A DNA stretch of 14,735 nucleotides. Source: Deltaproteobacteria bacterium (GTDB lineage: Bacteria > Desulfobacterota > DSM-4660 > Desulfatiglandales > Desulfatiglandaceae). Positions 13,286 to 14,735 of this stretch are shown one piece after another (position 1 is the first letter of the stretch; each line of letters begins with the position of its first letter). The notes below the pieces were generated by a model. That model saw nothing but the letters and a program-made list of their open reading frames with translations, made no database searches and was not told where the DNA came from. A program made the position numbers and the translations under genes. The DNA is taken from NCBI GenBank assembly GCA_011051075.1, contig DREN01000451.1, positions 1 to 14,735 on the forward strand. Direction: 5' to 3'.

Positions 13286-13325
13286 TAATATCGAGCATCA
13301 AGCATCCAAAAAAAGGAGAAGCAAT

Positions 13326-14561
13326 ATGTCGGACCTGACAGGGGTTTTTGAACGGATAGACGGATATAGAGAGGAGATAGTACGCCTTCAGCGGGACCTG
13401 ACCGCCAGGGTGGCCTTAGGTCCCGATAATGGGGGTACGGGTGAACACGAAAAAACCGAGTATATAAAAGATCTCCTCAATACCTTGAACCCGGATATAC
13501 TGCGGGAGATCAGGGCACCTGATGAGAGGGCCCAGGGGGGCTACCGTCCCAATCTGATCGGCAGGTGGGAGGGCATGGAAAAAGGCGCCACTGTCTGGGT
13601 CCTGAGCCACTCCGATATCGTCCCGCCCGGAGACCTATCCCTCTGGAACACAGACCCCTACCAGGTGACGGTGGATGGGGACCGGGTTGTGGGAAGGGGA
13701 GTGGAGGATAACCAGCACGGCTTTCTAAGCTCCTACCTGGCACTCAAAGCCATCCTCGATTCGGGTCTCACGCTCAGAAGACCGGTGGGGCTGGTCATCG
13801 TGGCCGACGAGGAGACCGGGAGCGATTATGGGCTGAGCTATCTGCTCAAGGATCAGGAGGGCTGTTTCAGTCCTGAAGACCTTATCATCGTGCCGGACGC
13901 CGGCAACGAGGACGGAACGATGATCGAGGTGGCCGAGAAATCCATGCTCTGGCTGAAATTTACGGTAACAGGCCTCCAGTGCCATGCAAGCACCCCCCAG
14001 AAAGGGAAAAACAGCCTGCGCGGTGCGGCAGAGATGATCCTTGCCCTTGGGGCCCTGGACGAGCGATTCCATTTTTCAGACCCCCTTTTCCGACCCCCTG
14101 TTTCCACCTTCGCGCCCACAAGGAGCGAAGAGAACGTGCCCAACGTAAATACAATCCCGGGCAAAAACATTTTTTATCTTGACTGCCGGATACTCCCCCG
14201 GTACAGCGTGGATGAGGTTATCTCCGCGTCAGAGGAGATGGCGGCCTCGGTCAGCGAAAAGACCGGCCTTAAGATCCGGGTGGAAGCGGTTCACAGGCAG
14301 GAGGCGGCCGCGCCCACCCCTCCCCATGCCCCTGTGGTGAAGGCCTTGGCAGATGCCATAAAAAGGGTCACTGGAAAACAGGCCAGGCCCATGGGTATAG
14401 GCGGGGGCACTGTTGCGGCCTTCTTCCGCAGGGCAGGACTCCCGGCCGCGGTCTGGTCCACATGTCCTGATTCCGCCCATCAACCAAACGAATACTGCCC
14501 GATTCCCAACATAATAACAGACGCAAAGATATTTGCCTCTGTCTACCAGTGGCAGGAATGA
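13326..14561 (+). CDS. M20-family metallohydrolase (ArgE/DapE/CPG2-like)
   Basis: 411-residue two-zinc peptidase/deacylase, cytosolic. Metal and catalytic residues seen: His95 in LSHSDIVP, the bridging Asp128 in GRGVEDNQHG, the general base Glu162 next to ligand Glu163 in VADEETGSD, Asp191 in IIVPDAGNEDG, and His385 in SAHQPNEYCP. The lid (dimerisation) domain carries the transition-state His220 in TGLQCHASTP. The substrate class (N-acyl amino acid, dipeptide, succinyl-diaminopimelate) cannot be assigned: nothing nearby belongs to arginine or lysine synthesis. The ATG at 13326 has AAAAGGAG upstream at ideal spacing. It lies 80 bases after the plsC-like gene, beyond the heptamer array, and may or may not share its transcript. 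Confidence 0.93.
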   Translation: MSDLTGVFERIDGYREEIVRLQRDLTARVALGPDNGGTGEHEKTEYIKDLLNTLNPDILREIRAPDERAQGGYRPNLIGRWEGMEKGATVWVLSHSDIVPPGDLSLWNTDPYQVTVDGDRVVGRGVEDNQHGFLSSYLALKAILDSGLTLRRPVGLVIVADEETGSDYGLSYLLKDQEGCFSPEDLIIVPDAGNEDGTMIEVAEKSMLWLKFTVTGLQCHASTPQKGKNSLRGAAEMILALGALDERFHFSDPLFRPPVSTFAPTRSEENVPNVNTIPGKNIFYLDCRILPRYSVDEVISASEEMAASVSEKTGLKIRVEAVHRQEAAAPTPPHAPVVKALADAIKRVTGKQARPMGIGGGTVAAFFRRAGLPAAVWSTCPDSAHQPNEYCPIPNIITDAKIFASVYQWQE

Positions 14562-14613
14562 CCGGCAAAGGGGCTGGGGCGGATATGGAAGGAGGCCCGT
14601 CCTGTTGATCACT

Positions 14614-14733
14614 CTATAGACTTCCAGATAAAGATTTTGGACTGCGTTATCGGTCGGAATCGTCGACGACGTACTATGGGTACGACTTACTCCGATTCCT
14701 CCCTCTGGCCTTGCCAAAATCATTATCTGAAAC
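14614..14733 (-). repeat. 120-bp structured repeat, copy B (inverted relative to copy A)
   Basis: Reverse complement of 11764-11883 with three differences: two near 14721-14723 within the terminal arm and one at the other end. It starts 52 bases after the M20 stop. It ends two bases before the window edge, so it could extend further. Its own terminal arms also match at 17 of 19, but the mismatch falls at a different position than in copy A, which fits independent decay from one ancestor. Confidence 0.9.
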
Positions 14734-14735
14734 TC

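Noticed and set aside
11764..14733. Composite transposon bounded by inverted elements
   Set aside because: There is no transposase or integrase between or beside the copies, and the interior genes look like ordinary chromosomal genes with no change in composition noticed by eye.

Overview
The window looks like a chromosomal segment of a strictly anaerobic, moderately GC-rich bacterium, most likely a deltaproteobacterium (Desulfobacterota, sulfate reducer or syntroph). This is inferred from gene content: a soluble NADH-oxidising flavin/iron-sulfur module of the HydBC/HoxEFU type, a two-subunit 2-hydroxyacyl-CoA dehydratase with its ATP-dependent activator, and an HU-like protein with a lysine-rich tail. 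Several families of short intergenic repeats also fit. No taxonomic marker gene is present.

Layout. (1) 1-4380, minus strand: an operon starting with a small cyclic-nucleotide-binding-fold protein that lacks an HTH, then NuoE-like, NuoF-like and HoxU/NuoG-N-like subunits, then dusB. dusB is frameshifted near base 107 and runs off the left edge. A near-consensus sigma-70 promoter with a palindrome at the predicted start point lies at 4508-4558. (2) 4381-5021: a gene-poor spacer with that promoter, a nested hairpin repeat, and a candidate promoter for the next operon. (3) 5022-6471, plus strand: rfbA and rfbC for dTDP-L-rhamnose, overlapping by 20 bases; rfbB and rfbD are absent. (4) 6472-7290: a REP-like hairpin, a convergent terminator, and an HU-family gene on the minus strand. 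(5) 7291-11734, minus strand: two different 2-hydroxyacyl-CoA dehydratase subunits, one BcrA/HgdC-type activator ATPase, and a class I/II aminotransferase. This looks like an amino-acid/2-hydroxyacid or related acyl-CoA pathway of unknown substrate. (6) 11735-12174: a divergent promoter region. Two inverted TTGACA boxes lie in a perfect 8-bp dyad, next to a 120-bp structured repeat. (7) 12175-14561, plus strand: a DUF202 membrane protein, a PlsC-type acyltransferase and an M20 metallohydrolase. (8) 14614-14733: a second, inverted copy of the 120-bp repeat.

How the parts may work together. The NuoE/NuoF/HoxU-like set would take electrons from NADH (or return them) through FMN and many Fe-S clusters to a partner that is not encoded here. 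The dehydratase activator needs a low-potential one-electron donor such as ferredoxin, so an NADH/ferredoxin-linked module nearby is suggestive but not proof of a functional link. The most unusual architecture is the pair of nearly identical inverted 120-bp elements. They bracket 2.73 kb that includes the dehydratase operon's only good promoter, so recombination between them would disconnect that operon from its promoter.
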